Shown here: one piece after another, positions 51,255-60,967 of the stretch
How positions within the stretch are numbered: the stretch's first letter is position 1
Layout: each line of letters begins with the position of its first letter
Notes under the pieces: model-generated
Seen by the model: only the letters and a program-made list of their open reading frames with translations
Told to the model about the DNA's origin: nothing
Databases searched by the model: none
Translations under genes and position numbers: made by a program
Assembly: GCF_004801415.1 (NCBI RefSeq)
Contig: NZ_SSNX01000004.1
Location: 1 to 64,000, forward strand
Origin: Deinococcus sp. KSM4-11
GTDB taxonomy: Bacteria; Deinococcota; Deinococci; Deinococcales; Deinococcaceae
DNA: 64,000 bases
Direction: 5' to 3'

Positions 51255-52901
51255 ATGGCCGACAAGTACACCATCGGCGTTGACTTCGGCTCGGAATCCG
51301 GCCGCGCTGTCGTCGTCCGCACCTCGGACGGCGCCAGCGTCGGCGAGGGCGTCACGCCCTACGCGCACGCCGTCATGGACACGACCCTGCCCGACGGCAC
51401 GCCGCTGGGCAAGGACTGGGCGCTGCAGCACCCGCAGGACTATCTGGACGTGTTCCAGCAGGCTGTGCCCGCCGCGCTGCGCGCCTCTGGCGTGCGCGCC
51501 GACGACGTCGCCGGCATCGCCGTGGATTTCACGGCCTGCACGGTGCTCCCCACCCGCGCCGACGGCACGCCGCTGGCCCTGCTGCCCGAGTACGCCGGCA
51601 GACCACACGCGTGGGTGAAGCTCTGGAAGCACCACGCCGCCCAGCCCCAGGCCGACCGCATCAACGCCCTGGCCGAGCAGCGCGGCGAGAGCTGGCTGCC
51701 GCGCTACGGCGGGAAGATCAGCAGCGAGTGGCTGTTCGCCAAGGCCCTTCAGATCGTGGAGGAAGACCCGGACACCTACGCCGCCACCGAGCGGTTCATC
51801 GAGGCGGCCGACTGGGTCGTGTGGCAGCTGACCGGCGTGGAGACCCGCAATGCCTGCACCGCCGGGTATAAGGCCATCTACCAGGACGGCCACTACCCCA
51901 GTGCCGAGTACCTGGGCGCGCTGAACCCCGAGTTCGCGGACTTCGTGCAGACGCGCCTGGGTGACCAGCTCAGTCCGCTGGGCGGCCTCGCCGGACACCT
52001 GACCGAGGAGGCCGCCCGCTGGACCGGCCTGAATCCCGGCACGCCGGTCGCCGTGGCGAACGTGGACGCGCACGTGACCCTGCCCGCCGCCGGCGTGACC
52101 GAACCCGGCCGCCTGGTGGCGATCATGGGCACCAGCACCTGTCACGTCATGGTGGACGAGCACCTGCGCGAGGTGCCGGGCATGTGCGGCGTGGTGCCGG
52201 GCGGCGTGGTGCCGGGCCTGTACGGCTACGAGGCCGGGCAGAGCGGCGTGGGCGACATCTTCGCGTGGTTCGTGAAGAATGCCGTGCCCGCCGAGTACTA
52301 CGCCCAGGCCGAGCAGGAGGGCCTGAACATCCACGCCCTGCTGGAACGCGAGGCCGCGAAACAGGCCCCCGGTGAGCACGGCCTGGTCGCCCTAGACTGG
52401 ATCAACGGCAACCGCAGCGTGCTGGTCGATGCGGAACTCAGCGGCATGATCGTGGGCCTGACCATGGGCACCCGCGCGCCGGACATCTACCGCGCGCTGA
52501 TCGAGGCGACCGCGTACGGCACGCGCCTGATCATCGAGACCTTCGAGGCGAGCGGCGTCCCAGTGCATGAACTCGTGATCGCGGGCGGCCTGAAGAAGAA
52601 CCGCCTGCTGATGCAGATTTACGCCGACGTGACCGGACGCCCCCTGAGCGTGCTGGACGCCGAGCAGGGGCCCGCCCTGGGCAGCGCCATCCACGCCGCC
52701 GTGGCCGCCGGCATCTACCCGGACATCTTCGAGGCGGCCAGGGCGATGGGGCAGGTCAGCCGCAACGTCTACGTGCCGGACCCCGCGGCGCAGGCGGTGT
52801 ACACCGAACTGTACGGGGAATACCGCACGCTCCACGACTACTTCGGGCGTGGCGCGAACGAGGTCATGCACCGCCTGCGGGCGCGCCGGAGGGCCGAATG
52901 A
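51255..52901 (+). CDS. araB: Ribulokinase AraB
   Basis: 548 residues, FGGY sugar kinase that phosphorylates L-ribulose. It shows YTIGVDFGSESGRAVVV at the start, ADWVVWQLTG, GTSTCHVMV, and the C-terminal ATP block IAGGLKKNRLLMQIYADVTGRPL. The start is the ATG at 51255 with GCAGGAGG upstream. Earlier in-frame starts would lie inside the promoter and operator. First gene of the plus-strand operon, and its stop overlaps araD. Confidence 0.95.
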   Translation: MADKYTIGVDFGSESGRAVVVRTSDGASVGEGVTPYAHAVMDTTLPDGTPLGKDWALQHPQDYLDVFQQAVPAALRASGVRADDVAGIAVDFTACTVLPTRADGTPLALLPEYAGRPHAWVKLWKHHAAQPQADRINALAEQRGESWLPRYGGKISSEWLFAKALQIVEEDPDTYAATERFIEAADWVVWQLTGVETRNACTAGYKAIYQDGHYPSAEYLGALNPEFADFVQTRLGDQLSPLGGLAGHLTEEAARWTGLNPGTPVAVANVDAHVTLPAAGVTEPGRLVAIMGTSTCHVMVDEHLREVPGMCGVVPGGVVPGLYGYEAGQSGVGDIFAWFVKNAVPAEYYAQAEQEGLNIHALLEREAAKQAPGEHGLVALDWINGNRSVLVDAELSGMIVGLTMGTRAPDIYRALIEATAYGTRLIIETFEASGVPVHELVIAGGLKKNRLLMQIYADVTGRPLSVLDAEQGPALGSAIHAAVAAGIYPDIFEAARAMGQVSRNVYVPDPAAQAVYTELYGEYRTLHDYFGRGANEVMHRLRARRRAE

Positions 52902-53572
52902 GTATGTCCCACAGCCACCCTGACGTCCGCCGTGACCTGACCGCTCTGCACTTGGAACTGCCGAAAAACGGGCTGGTCACGTGGACGAGCGGGAACATCA
53001 GCGCCCGCGTGGACGGCGGCATGCTCATCAAGCCCAGCGGCGTGACCTTCGAGAACCTGACGCCGGAGAGCATGGTTATGACAGACCTGGACGCGAAGGT
53101 GCTGGAGGGCGAGCACAGCCCGTCCTCGGACACCGCCACGCACGCGTACATCTACCGCCACCTGCCGGACGTGGGCGGGATCGTGCACACCCACAGCCCC
53201 TACGCCACCGCGTGGGCGGCCCAGGGCCGCGAGATCCCGTGCATCCTGACCGCCATGGCCGACGAGTTCGGCGGCCCCATTCCCTGCGGCGGCTTTGCCC
53301 TGATCGGCGGCGAGCAGATCGGCGCGGAGGTCGTGCGCGTCCTGACCGGCCACCGCTCCCCGGCAATCATCCTCCAGAGCCACGGAGTGTTCACCATCGG
53401 GCCTACGCCAAAAGCGGCGCTCAAGGCCGCCGTGATGGCCGAGGACGTCGCCCGCAGCGTGTTCCTGGCCGTGCAGCTCGCCGCGAGCCTCGGCACGCCT
53501 GTCAAGACCCTCGACCCCGCCGACATCGACGCCCTCCATACCCGCTACACGACCGTGTACGGACAGCGCTGA
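52898..53572 (+). CDS. araD: L-ribulose-5-phosphate 4-epimerase AraD
   Basis: 224 residues, class II aldolase fold. It converts L-ribulose-5-P to D-xylulose-5-P. Zinc ligands are visible in [11 protein letters not shown] and QSHGVFTIG, and the phosphate-binding TSGNISAR and KPSGV are near the start. The ATG overlaps the araB stop, and araA follows 11 bases later. Confidence 0.93.
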   Translation: MSMSHSHPDVRRDLTALHLELPKNGLVTWTSGNISARVDGGMLIKPSGVTFENLTPESMVMTDLDAKVLEGEHSPSSDTATHAYIYRHLPDVGGIVHTHSPYATAWAAQGREIPCILTAMADEFGGPIPCGGFALIGGEQIGAEVVRVLTGHRSPAIILQSHGVFTIGPTPKAALKAAVMAEDVARSVFLAVQLAASLGTPVKTLDPADIDALHTRYTTVYGQR

Positions 53573-53583
53573 AGGAGTTCCCC

Positions 53584-55116
53584 GTGCCCACCCAGAGTCC
53601 ACCTGCCCTGATTCACCTCGACACCCCGGAACTGTGGTTCGTATGCGGCTCCCAGCACCTCTACGGCCCCGAGACCCTGGATCAGGTCGCCGACCATGCG
53701 ACGCAGATTGCTGCTGCGCTCGACGGCAGCGCCGCCATCCCGCTGAAGATCGTCCCGAAGGGCGTGATGACCACCGCTGAGGAGATCCGGGCGCTGTGCC
53801 GGCAGGCCGATGCCGACCCCACATGCGCGGGCCTGATCCTGTGGATGCATACCTTCAGCCCCGCGAAGATGTGGATCGGTGGCCTGAGCAGCCTGACGAA
53901 GCCCTTCGCGCACCTGCACACGCAGTTCGACCGGGAACTGCCCTGGGACTCCATCGACATGGACTACATGAACCTCAACCAGTCCGCGCACGGTGACCGC
54001 GAGGCCGGGTTCCTGCACACCCGCCTGCGCCTGGAACGCAAGGTCGTGGTCGGGCACTGGAGTGACGAGGACGTGCACGCCCGGCTGGGCGCGTGGACGC
54101 GCGCCGCGTGGGCGTGGGCCGACTGGCAGGGCGCGAAGTTCGTGCGCTTCGGCGACAACATGCGCAACGTGGCGGTGACCGACGGCGACAAGGTCAGCGC
54201 CGAGATGAAGTTCGGCTTCAGCGTGAACACCCACGGCATCGGGGATCTGGTGGAGCGCGTGAACGCCGCCACGGACGCCGATGTGCAGGCGCTCATCGAC
54301 ACGTATCTCAAGGAATACGACGTGGCTGAGGAACTCCGGCCGGGCGGTGAACGGCACCAGTCGCTGCTGGACGGCGCGCGGATCGAGGCGGGCATGCGTG
54401 CCTTTCTGGACGAGGGCGGGTACCGGGGCTTCACGGATTCCTTCGAGGACCTGCACGGTCTGAAGCAGCTGCCGGGTCTCGCCACGCAGCGCCTGATGGC
54501 CGAGGGCTACGGCTTTGGCGGTGAGGGCGACTGGAAGACGCCGGCCCTGGTGCGCGCCATGAAGGTCATGGCACACGGCCTGGAGGGCGGCACGAGCTTC
54601 ATGGAGGATTACACCTACCACCTGGAACCCGGCAAGCACCAGGTGCTGGGCTCGCACATGCTGGAGATCTGCCCGACCATCGCCGACGGGAAACCGCGCG
54701 TGGAAGTCCATCCGCTCGGCATCGGCGGGAAGGACGATCCGGTGCGCCTCGTGTTCGATGCCCAGCAGGGCGCGGCGATCAACGTGTCCCTGATCGACCT
54801 GGGCAGCCGCTTCCGGTTCATCGTGAACGAGGTGGACTCGGTGGAGCACCCGGCCCTGCCGAAGCTGCCGGTCGCGCGGGCCGTGTGGGAGTGCCGTCCG
54901 GACTTCAAGACCGCATGCGCGGCGTGGATCTACGCGGGCGGCGCCCACCATACCGGGTACTCGACGGCCGTCACGACCGAGATGATCGAGGACTTTGCCG
55001 CGATGGCCGGCGTGGAACTGGCGATCATCGACGCGAACACCGAACTGCGCGAGTTCCGCCAGTCCCTGCGCCTGAACGACCTGTACTACGTCCTGGCCCA
55101 GGGCCTGAGGGCGTAA
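53584..55116 (+). CDS. araA: L-arabinose isomerase AraA
   Basis: 510 residues. It converts L-arabinose to L-ribulose with manganese. The N-terminal [17 protein letters not shown] is the AraA signature. Metal ligands fit SFMEDYTYH and GSHMLEI (Glu), HPLGIGGK and HHTGYST (His). The start is GTG with AAGGAG seven bases upstream. With AraB and AraD it forms the complete pathway to D-xylulose-5-P. Confidence 0.96.
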   Translation: MPTQSPPALIHLDTPELWFVCGSQHLYGPETLDQVADHATQIAAALDGSAAIPLKIVPKGVMTTAEEIRALCRQADADPTCAGLILWMHTFSPAKMWIGGLSSLTKPFAHLHTQFDRELPWDSIDMDYMNLNQSAHGDREAGFLHTRLRLERKVVVGHWSDEDVHARLGAWTRAAWAWADWQGAKFVRFGDNMRNVAVTDGDKVSAEMKFGFSVNTHGIGDLVERVNAATDADVQALIDTYLKEYDVAEELRPGGERHQSLLDGARIEAGMRAFLDEGGYRGFTDSFEDLHGLKQLPGLATQRLMAEGYGFGGEGDWKTPALVRAMKVMAHGLEGGTSFMEDYTYHLEPGKHQVLGSHMLEICPTIADGKPRVEVHPLGIGGKDDPVRLVFDAQQGAAINVSLIDLGSRFRFIVNEVDSVEHPALPKLPVARAVWECRPDFKTACAAWIYAGGAHHTGYSTAVTTEMIEDFAAMAGVELAIIDANTELREFRQSLRLNDLYYVLAQGLRA

Positions 55117-56114
55117 TGAAGGGCAAGCTCCTGGCCGTGCTCCTGCTCGCGTCCGCCGCCCTGGCCGGCGGGGGAGGCCCGCCCGTGCAGCCCGTCCTGA
55201 AGGGTGACACCCAGCTCCACGATCCCACCCTGCTGAAGGTCGGCGGCGGGTACGTGGCGATGGGCACCGGCATCGAGAACGTGGACGGCGGCACCCTGCG
55301 CCTGCGCACCTCGCCGGACGGCCTCACCTGGGCGGACGCGGGCACGCTGGGCGTCCGCATTCCGGACTGGATCTACGACCAGATCGGCACGCAGCCTCCG
55401 AACCTGTGGGCTCCGACGCTCTCCACGCACGGCGGCGTGACCTACCTGTACTACGCGGCGTCCGTGTTCGGCGAGAACACCAGCGTGATCGGCCTGTCCA
55501 CGAACGCGAAACTCGACCCGGCGCACCCGGATCGCGGCTGGGTGGATCGCGGCCCGGTGCTGACCACGAAGAAGGGCGACTCTTTCAACGCCATCGACCC
55601 GTACCGCCTCGACACGCCCGACGGGAAGGCCTGGATGGTGTTCGGCTCGTACTGGACTGGCATCAAGCTGCGTGAACTCGATCCGGTCAGTGGCAAGCTC
55701 AGGGGCACGAAACAGTACGATCTCGCGTCTCGCGGCGGGGGAGCCGTGGAAGCCGCCACGCTGGTGCGGCACGGGAACCACTTCTACCTGTTCGTGTCCT
55801 TCGACCGCTGCTGCGCGGGCGTGGAGAGCACCTACCGGATCATGGTGGGCCGCTCCACAGCTATCACCGGACCGTACACCGACCGCGAGGGGGTGCCGAT
55901 GATGCAGGGCGGCGGTACGCAGGTGCAGGCGACCAAAGGGCGCTACATCGGCCCCGGCGGTCAGGAGGTGTACACGGACGGCGCGGAGCAGCGCCTCGTG
56001 TACCACTACTACGACGGCAACCAGAATGGCGTGAGTCACTTCCAGACCGCCCACCTCGGCTGGGACGCGGACGGCTGGCCCGACCTGGGCGCGCTGCCGA
56101 ACGGAGGAAACTGA
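55116..56114 (+). CDS. GH43-family arabinanase/arabinosidase, secreted
   Basis: 332 residues. A signal peptide ([17 protein letters not shown]) shows that it acts outside the cytoplasm. The five-bladed-propeller catalytic residues are seen in LHDPTLL (base Asp), NAIDPYRL (Asp) and GGAVEAATLV (acid Glu). The segment NLWAPTLSTHGGVTYLYYAAS is typical of endo-alpha-1,5-arabinanases. It would cut arabinan into oligomers for the importer. ATG overlaps the araA stop by one base. Confidence 0.9.
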   Translation: MKGKLLAVLLLASAALAGGGGPPVQPVLKGDTQLHDPTLLKVGGGYVAMGTGIENVDGGTLRLRTSPDGLTWADAGTLGVRIPDWIYDQIGTQPPNLWAPTLSTHGGVTYLYYAASVFGENTSVIGLSTNAKLDPAHPDRGWVDRGPVLTTKKGDSFNAIDPYRLDTPDGKAWMVFGSYWTGIKLRELDPVSGKLRGTKQYDLASRGGGAVEAATLVRHGNHFYLFVSFDRCCAGVESTYRIMVGRSTAITGPYTDREGVPMMQGGGTQVQATKGRYIGPGGQEVYTDGAEQRLVYHYYDGNQNGVSHFQTAHLGWDADGWPDLGALPNGGN

Positions 56115-57149
56115 ATGGCGACGCAGACTGCCGCGATCATGCAGGGTGACCACCACATCGAGATCGGAGAAATCCCCCGGCCGGTGCCCGGCCCGGACGA
56201 CGTGCTGATCCGTGTGGGCGCGAATTCTATCTGCGGCTCCGACCTGCACTACTGGCATGAGGGCAAGATCGGTTCGGCCGTCGTGAGTGGGGCCTTCACG
56301 CCCGGCCACGAGTTCGCGGGCACGGTCGTGGAGGGCAGCGGCGAGGCCCACGGCCTGCCGGACGGCACGCTGGTCGCCGTCGATCCGGCGCAGCCGTGCG
56401 GGCACTGCTTCTGGTGCCATGAAGGCAACCACCACCTGTGCCCGAACATGATCTTCGTGGGGGCGCCCCCCTACGCGGGCGCCATGGCGCAGTACATCGC
56501 CGTGCCCGCCAGCACCGTCTATCCGGTGCCGGAGGGCTTCACGGCCGCCCAGGCGGCGCTGCTGGAGCCGCTGGGCGTGGCCATGCACGCGCTGGACCTG
56601 GCGAAGCTGCGCCCCGGCACGAACCTCGCCATCCTGGGGGCGGGCACCATCGGCCTGTACGTGCTGATGCTCGCGCGGATCAGCGGGGCACTCACGCTGA
56701 GCGTGATCGATCCGCTGGCGTACCGCCGTGAGAAGGCCCTGGAACTCGGCGCGACCGCCGTCTACCCGGACGTCCCCAGCTACCTCGCGGCGGTGCAGCA
56801 CACGCCCACGCGCGGAGCGGATGTGGTCGTGGAGGCCACCACCAGTCCCCTCGGACCACGCCATGCCACCGAGGCGGTGCGGATCGGTGGGAAGGTCATC
56901 CTGGTCGGCATTCCCGACGGGGACGAGTTCACGCTGACCGGCTCGCAGGTGCGCCGCAAGGGCCTGACCATCAAACTCTCGCGGCGCATGGGCGACATCT
57001 ACCCGCGCGCCATCGAATTCGTCCGCTCCGGGCGCATTGACGTGACGGCCATCGTGACCCACACGCTGCCGCTCTCCCAGGTGCGGCCGGCCTTCGAAAT
57101 GCTCGCCGACTATCAGGATCATGCCATCAAGGTGGTGCTCGAACCATGA
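56115..57149 (+). CDS. Zinc-dependent medium-chain dehydrogenase
   Basis: 344 residues. Catalytic zinc ligands occur in ICGSDLHYW (Cys) and TPGHEFAG (His-Glu). The structural zinc has four Cys in CGHCFWCHEGNHHLC. The NAD-binding glycine motif is AILGAGTIGLYVLML. Family members oxidise polyols, threonine or sugars. Being inside the arabinose operon, it may act on L-arabinitol or arabinose, but the substrate cannot be read from the sequence. ATG directly follows the GH43 stop. Confidence 0.88.
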   Translation: MATQTAAIMQGDHHIEIGEIPRPVPGPDDVLIRVGANSICGSDLHYWHEGKIGSAVVSGAFTPGHEFAGTVVEGSGEAHGLPDGTLVAVDPAQPCGHCFWCHEGNHHLCPNMIFVGAPPYAGAMAQYIAVPASTVYPVPEGFTAAQAALLEPLGVAMHALDLAKLRPGTNLAILGAGTIGLYVLMLARISGALTLSVIDPLAYRREKALELGATAVYPDVPSYLAAVQHTPTRGADVVVEATTSPLGPRHATEAVRIGGKVILVGIPDGDEFTLTGSQVRRKGLTIKLSRRMGDIYPRAIEFVRSGRIDVTAIVTHTLPLSQVRPAFEMLADYQDHAIKVVLEP

Positions 57150-59050
57150 CAACCGTTGATCTGTCCCTGCCGCCCGCCCTCACGCAGGTCAGCCTGCACG
57201 ACGCCTTCTGGTCGCCGCGCCTGGAAGCGAACCGCGCCTGCACCCTGCCGGCCCTGCACGACAAGCTGGTGGAGGTCGGTGCCCTCGACGCCTTCGACCT
57301 TCCCGAGTACGCCAAGCGGGGCATCACCATTCCCAAGAACCACCAGGTCACGCCGCAGATGTGGTGGGACAGCGACGTCGCCAAGTGGATCGAGGCCGCC
57401 AGCGCGTCCCTCGTCACTCACCCGGACGCCGCGCTCGACGCACAGATCGACGACGCCATCGCCCGGATCGCGGGCGCCCAGCAGCCGGACGGCTACCTGA
57501 ACACCTACTTCACCGCCATCGAACCCGACAAGAAACTGACCAACGAGCGCGACTGGCACGAGCTGTACAACGCCGGACACCTGATCGAGGCGGCCGTCAC
57601 GCACTTCCAGGCGACGGGGAAGACCTCGCTGCTGGACATCATGGAACGCTACTCGCGCTACCTGGCGGGCGTGTACGGCCCGAATCCGGGGCAGCGGCCC
57701 GGCTACCCCGGCCACCAGGAGATCGAACTCGCGCTGCTGCGCCTGTACCACGCGACCGGACGGCGGGAGCACCTGGACTTCGCGCGGTACTTCCTCGATC
57801 AGCGTGGCCAGCAGCCCCCGTATTTCGAGACGGAGGCCCTGGCGCGCGGCGACAACCCCCAGGACTTCTGGGCGGGCACTTACGAGTACATGCAGGCGCA
57901 CCAGCCCGTGCGCGAGCAGTCGCAGGTGGTGGGGCACGCCGTGCGCGCCATGTACCAGTACGCCGCGATGGCGGACCTGGCCGCCGCCGACGGAGACGCT
58001 GACCTCCGCGCCGCGTGCGAGCGGCTGTGGGACGACCTGACCCGGCACAGCCTGTACCTCACGGGCGGCCTGGGGCCCTCGGCCAGCAACGAGGGCATGA
58101 CGCGCCCGTACGACCTCCCGAACGACACCGCGTACGCTGAGACCTGCGCCGCCGTGGGTCTGGCCTTCTGGGCGCGGCGCATGGCCGCCCTGACCGGCGA
58201 CGCGAAGTACGCGGACGTGATGGAGCGGGCGCTGTACAACAACGTCCTGAGCGGCGTGTCCCTCTCGGGCGACCGCTTCCTGTACGAGAACCCGCTGGAG
58301 TCCGACGGCACGCACCGCCGCTGGGCGTGGCACCCCTGCCCGTGCTGCCCGCCGAACCTCGCGCGGCTGCTCGCGTCGCTCGGCGAATACGTGTACGCCG
58401 TGAGCACACAGGAAGTCACGGTGAACCTGTACGCGGGCAGCACTCTGCGCGCCGACGTGGGCGGCCAGCACCTCACCCTGACGCAGGAGAGCGCGTACCC
58501 GTGGCGCGGCGACATCCACCTCAGCGTGGAACTCGACGCGCCCGCAACTTTCACGGTGCGCCTGCGGATTCCCGCGTGGGCGCAGGGCGCGACCCTGAGC
58601 GTGAACGGGGAGCCGCAGACCGTGACTCCGGACCAGGGCTACGCCGTCCTCACGCGCGGGTGGCGCAGCGGCGACCGCATCGACCTCACGCTGCCGCTGC
58701 TGCCCCGGCGCACGTATGCCCACCCCGCCGTGCGGCAGGACGCCGGTCTGGTCGCGCTGGAGTACGGCCCGTTGGTGTACTGCGTGGAGGGTGTCGATCA
58801 GGACGCCGACCTGCACGCCCTGAGTCTCGCGCGCGACTCGGCCCTGAGCGCCCGCTTCGACCCGGACCTGCTGGGCGGCGTGACCGTGATCGAGGGCGAG
58901 GCAGTGGCAGACGCCATCGGCGGGTACGACCTGTACACCTCCTCGCCTCCGGAGACCCGCCCGGCCCACCTGAAGGCCATTCCCTACGCCGTGTGGGACA
59001 ACCGCGAGCCGACGCCCATGCGGGTCTGGCTGCGCGAAACGGCCCGCTGA
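57146..59050 (+). CDS. GH127 beta-L-arabinofuranosidase
   Basis: 634 residues, no signal peptide. GH127 enzymes split beta-L-arabinofuranosides using a cysteine nucleophile held by zinc. The defining WHPCPCCPPNLARLLASLGEY block (near residues 393-413) and the preceding YENPLES with its zinc Glu are present, plus IPKNHQVTPQMWWDSDVAKWIEA and YNAGHLIEAAV. Such linkages occur in plant extensins and arabinogalactan. Coupled to the dehydrogenase gene (ATGA). Confidence 0.93.
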   Translation: MTTVDLSLPPALTQVSLHDAFWSPRLEANRACTLPALHDKLVEVGALDAFDLPEYAKRGITIPKNHQVTPQMWWDSDVAKWIEAASASLVTHPDAALDAQIDDAIARIAGAQQPDGYLNTYFTAIEPDKKLTNERDWHELYNAGHLIEAAVTHFQATGKTSLLDIMERYSRYLAGVYGPNPGQRPGYPGHQEIELALLRLYHATGRREHLDFARYFLDQRGQQPPYFETEALARGDNPQDFWAGTYEYMQAHQPVREQSQVVGHAVRAMYQYAAMADLAAADGDADLRAACERLWDDLTRHSLYLTGGLGPSASNEGMTRPYDLPNDTAYAETCAAVGLAFWARRMAALTGDAKYADVMERALYNNVLSGVSLSGDRFLYENPLESDGTHRRWAWHPCPCCPPNLARLLASLGEYVYAVSTQEVTVNLYAGSTLRADVGGQHLTLTQESAYPWRGDIHLSVELDAPATFTVRLRIPAWAQGATLSVNGEPQTVTPDQGYAVLTRGWRSGDRIDLTLPLLPRRTYAHPAVRQDAGLVALEYGPLVYCVEGVDQDADLHALSLARDSALSARFDPDLLGGVTVIEGEAVADAIGGYDLYTSSPPETRPAHLKAIPYAVWDNREPTPMRVWLRETAR

Positions 59051-59069
59051 TTCCCTGCAAGGAGCTCCG

Positions 59070-60887
59070 ATGACCTACCCCCGACCCCAGCTGAAACGCG
59101 CCGCGTGGCGTGACCTGAGCGGCCCCTGGGCCTGCGCCTTCACCGACGCCCGCACCCCGGCCCGCGTGACTTTCGACCAGCAGATCACCGTGCCGTATGC
59201 GCCCGAATCGCCCCGCAGCGGCCTGAACGACCCCACGCCGCATCCGGTCACGTGGTACCGCCACGACCTGACCCTGAACGCCGACGAGACGCCCGCGGAG
59301 GGCGAGCGGTTGCTGCTGCATTTCGGCGCGGTGGACTGGGACGCCCAGGTGTGGGTGAACGGCCACTGGGTCGGCGGCCACCAGGGCGGGTACACGCCCT
59401 TTGCGCTCGACATCACCGACGCGCTGGACGGGCCGGAACTGCGCGTGGAGGTGCGGGCGGCCGACGACCACGCCGACATGGGCCAGCCGCGTGGCAAGCA
59501 GGACTGGCTGCCGGAGGGCACCGGGCACGGCATCTGGTACCCGCGCACCAGCGGCATCTGGCAGTCCGTGTGGCTGGAGCGCGTGCCCGCCGTCCGGCTG
59601 CTGGGTGTGCGCTGGACACCGGACGTGGCGAGCCTCTCCCTTACGCTGACCGCAACGGTCTCGCCGGAAGCGGTCGGCGGCCGCCTCGCCCTCAAGCTGT
59701 CGATGAACGGCGACATCCTTGCGGATGAGGCGTATACCCTGACCGGCACGACCCTCACACGCACGGTCAGCCTGCCCGATCCCGGTATCGACGACGCGCG
59801 CGACCTGCTGCTGTGGACCCCCGAGCACCCCCAGCTGATCGACGCGACGCTGACCATCACGGACGCGTCGGGCACCGTGCAGGACACGGTGGAAAGCTAT
59901 ACGGCGCTGCGCAGTGTCGGTCAGGACGGTGGGCATTTCCTGCTGAACGGCCGCCCGTATTACCTCCGGCTGGCGCTCGACCAGGGCTACTGGCCCGAGG
60001 GCGGCATGACGGCCACCAGCGAGGAACTGCGCGCCGACGTGGAAATTGCGCGCAAACTCGGTTTCAACGGCGTGCGCAAGCACCAGAAGATCGAGAGCCC
60101 CACATGGCTGGAATGGTGTGACCGCGTGGGTCTGCTGGTGTGGGAGGAACTGCCCAGCGCGTACGCCTTCACGCCTAGGAGCGTGTCTCAGCTCACGAAC
60201 ACCTGGCTGGAGGCCATCGAACGCGATTACTCACACCCGTGCATCGTGGCGTGGGTTCCGTTCAACGAGAGCTGGGGCGTGCCGGACCTGCCCCTGAAGC
60301 CCGAGCAGCAGCAGCTCGTGCAGGGCCTGTATTCCCTGACCCGTAGCCTGGACACCACGCGCCCCGCCATCGGCAACGACGGCTGGGAGCACGTGGTCGG
60401 TGACCTGCTGACCATCCACGATTACGCCGCCGATCCCCAGGTGATCCTGAGCCGCTACGGTCGGCGGGACGTGCTGGGCACCACGCTCGAGGACTACCGT
60501 TCGGCCGGCCGCCGCCTGACCCTGCCCGGGTACGACCCGGCCGGCAAACCCGTGATCCTCAGTGAGTTCGGCGGCATTGCCTTCAACGTGGACGGCACCC
60601 AGGGCTGGGGCTACAGCGAGGCGACCGACGAGGCGGGCTTCCAGGCCCGCTACGAGGCGCTGATGGCCGCCATCCACGACTGCACCCTGCTCGCGGGCTT
60701 CTGCTACACGCAGCTGACCGACACGTACCAGGAGATCAACGGCCTGACCAGCCTGGCCCGCGATCCCAAGGCCGACGTGACTGCCTTGAGTGCGGCCACG
60801 CGCGGTAAACCCGTCGACGCCGGGAACCCGTTGGGCTACCACCGACGCTGGCTGGCCCGGCTGGACACAGAACCCGTGCCCGGCTGA
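59070..60887 (+). CDS. GH2-family glycoside hydrolase
   Basis: 605 residues, cytoplasmic. It has an N-terminal jelly-roll (LLHFGAVDWDAQVWVNGHWVGGHQGGYTPF), an immunoglobulin-like domain and a catalytic barrel with acid/base in VPFNESWGVPD and nucleophile in VILSEFGGI. GH2 members are beta-galactosidases, glucuronidases or mannosidases. In this operon a beta-galactosidase acting on arabinogalactan fragments, or an arabinosidase, is plausible. AAGGAG precedes the ATG. Last gene of the operon, before a strong terminator. Confidence 0.92.
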   Translation: MTYPRPQLKRAAWRDLSGPWACAFTDARTPARVTFDQQITVPYAPESPRSGLNDPTPHPVTWYRHDLTLNADETPAEGERLLLHFGAVDWDAQVWVNGHWVGGHQGGYTPFALDITDALDGPELRVEVRAADDHADMGQPRGKQDWLPEGTGHGIWYPRTSGIWQSVWLERVPAVRLLGVRWTPDVASLSLTLTATVSPEAVGGRLALKLSMNGDILADEAYTLTGTTLTRTVSLPDPGIDDARDLLLWTPEHPQLIDATLTITDASGTVQDTVESYTALRSVGQDGGHFLLNGRPYYLRLALDQGYWPEGGMTATSEELRADVEIARKLGFNGVRKHQKIESPTWLEWCDRVGLLVWEELPSAYAFTPRSVSQLTNTWLEAIERDYSHPCIVAWVPFNESWGVPDLPLKPEQQQLVQGLYSLTRSLDTTRPAIGNDGWEHVVGDLLTIHDYAADPQVILSRYGRRDVLGTTLEDYRSAGRRLTLPGYDPAGKPVILSEFGGIAFNVDGTQGWGYSEATDEAGFQARYEALMAAIHDCTLLAGFCYTQLTDTYQEINGLTSLARDPKADVTALSAATRGKPVDAGNPLGYHRRWLARLDTEPVPG

Positions 60888-60903
60888 CCGTTCCGAGCCA
60901 GAC

Positions 60904-60948
60904 AACGGGGAAGGGCAGGCGTCGCTGAAACGCCTGCCCTTCCCCGTT
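60904..60948. terminator. Bidirectional terminator, perfect 18-bp stem
   Basis: AACGGGGAAGGGCAGGCG (60904-60921) pairs perfectly with CGCCTGCCCTTCCCCGTT (60931-60948) around a nine-base loop. It sits between the convergent GH2 and MFS genes and would stop both transcripts. Confidence 0.85.
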
Positions 60949-60967
60949 GGTGGTGAGTCGTATCCGC

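Noticed and set aside
57119..58969. Minus-strand frame of 616 codons opposite GH127
   Set aside because: Shadow of a well-supported glycoside hydrolase.
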